Position numbers and translations under genes: made by a program. 64,000 bases of DNA. Origin: Janthinobacterium violaceinigrum. GTDB taxonomy: Bacteria > Pseudomonadota > Gammaproteobacteria > Burkholderiales > Burkholderiaceae_D. Under the pieces are notes generated by a model. The model ran no database searches, was not told the origin of the DNA, and worked only from the letters and a program-made list of their open reading frames with translations. Below, piece after piece: positions 63,384-64,000 of this stretch (position 1 is its first letter; each line of letters opens with the position of its first letter). The DNA is taken from the NCBI RefSeq assembly GCF_009208555.1, contig NZ_WFLI01000007.1:124001-188000 (forward strand). Reading direction: 5' to 3'.

Positions 63384-64000
63384 GGACAGTCCTGCAATGC
63401 CTGGTCGCCCATGACGAGGGCCGACAGGGCCGGCACGTACAGATAGCCGTCGGGCGCCAGACGCGCCGCGCGCGGCCCCTCTTGCACGCCGGCGATGCCG
63501 TAGCAGCGCTGCAGGCGGGCCGCGGCGGGCCACCAGTAGACGGCGGCATCCTGGTCGGGAAAGCGCTGGCGCACGCTGTCGGCCTGCGCCGCCACCTGCC
63601 GGAAGTCGCGGTAAAAGGCGGGGGCAATGCCCAGTTCCGCGGCAAAAGCTGCTTCCTCCGCCGCCGACGCGGCCAGGTGCGCCGCCAGCGCCGCCGTTTC
63701 ACGCTCGAGCTCATCGGCCGGCACGCCCGCCTCCACCAGGCTGCGGCGCATGTACTCCGGGCCTGCCTGCGCGCGCAGGAAGGCCGTGTCCTGCAGCGCC
63801 AGCACGGCGCCGGCAGGGATGTGCTTGCGGCGCGCGGCCGGAAAGACATACAGCGCGCAACTGCCCGCGCAGACGGTGTCGACGGCCAGGTCCCACTGCC
63901 GCTGGCGCAGGTAGCGCCCCAGCTGCATGGCCGCCTGCGGATCGCCACCGCCGCTATTCACGCGCAGCATGGCGGTTTCCGACGTGGCCAGTTGCCGCAC
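63380..64000 (-). CDS. ClpP-like periplasmic/secreted protein (5' end missing)
   Basis: The 206 visible residues run to the right edge, so the start lies outside. The sequence LRVNSGGGDPQAAMQLGRYL and VDTVCAGSCALYVFPAA resembles the ClpP/crotonase fold as found in COG3904-like periplasmic proteins; the Ser in AGSCA stands where the ClpP nucleophile would be. Function is unknown. Its stop overlaps the WYL regulator start, so the two genes are translationally coupled. Confidence 0.75.
   Translation of the reverse strand: MRQLATSETAMLRVNSGGGDPQAAMQLGRYLRQRQWDLAVDTVCAGSCALYVFPAARRKHIPAGAVLALQDTAFLRAQAGPEYMRRSLVEAGVPADELERETAALAAHLAASAAEEAAFAAELGIAPAFYRDFRQVAAQADSVRQRFPDQDAAVYWWPAAARLQRCYGIAGVQEGPRAARLAPDGYLYVPALSALVMGDQALQDCP

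Overview
The window looks like chromosome of a GC-rich betaproteobacterium of the Oxalobacteraceae (Janthinobacterium/Massilia type). That placement is an inference from protein style and gene content: split pntAA/pntAB/pntB, a Pseudomonas-like aruF/aruG arginine succinyltransferase pair, a 180-kDa-class NAD-glutamate dehydrogenase, a Burkholderiales-like bacterioferritin, and many small hairpin repeats. No rRNA, tRNA, IS element, prophage or CRISPR array was found. The region is ordinary, densely packed core and near-core chromosome, about 56 genes.

Layout. 1-5.0 kb: end of ubiH, a PAS-GGDEF diguanylate cyclase, and the pntAA-pntAB-pntB transhydrogenase operon. 5.4-9.0 kb: a Nudix hydrolase with mnmA, then a degenerate receiver-domain protein, a 5'-3' exonuclease and a GST. 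9.2-14.7 kb: a DUF898 membrane protein with an M48 metallopeptidase, an FMN-binding glutamate-synthase-like protein and a GH3 glycosidase. 14.7-17.0 kb: a divergent SDR/AraC pair and an unlisted 53-residue membrane protein. 17.0-22.7 kb: an iron block of feoA-feoB and a Cys-rich partner, bfd-tonB under a strong Fur box, a PiuC-type hydroxylase and bacterioferritin. 22.7-30.6 kb: GST, purB, cytochrome b561 with two YceI proteins, a GlsB-like protein, an S46 dipeptidyl peptidase and a secreted unknown. 30.7-40.7 kb: an M14 carboxypeptidase-like enzyme, an FUSC transporter, an S9 peptidase, two APC permeases (one ProY-like) and RidA. 40.9-46.2 kb: an ABC-F ATPase, an old yellow enzyme, a glycine-zipper protein, DUF1993 and DUF2167 proteins.

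46.4-59.7 kb is the most coherent system: argR-like regulator, then astC-aruF-aruG-astD-astB-gdhB-astE on the minus strand. This is the full arginine succinyltransferase route with the NAD-glutamate dehydrogenase built into the operon, so arginine carbon can run to glutamate and on to 2-oxoglutarate from one locus. Two tandem ArgR-like half-sites and a perfect TATAAT lie just upstream of astC. 59.8-64.0 kb: a MarR regulator, a small acidic unknown, an HDOD protein, a third GST, a WYL regulator and a ClpP-like secreted protein cut by the right edge.

The least explained structure is non-coding: two families of roughly 90-bp and 110-bp hairpin repeats with inverted ends, one showing a compensatory base change between copies; a GGGGTCAGACCC inverted pair; a motif shared upstream of pntAA and ridA; and several operator-like dyads. 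Amino-acid and peptide use (S46, M14 and S9 peptidases, APC permeases, RidA, ast) is a strong theme of the window.
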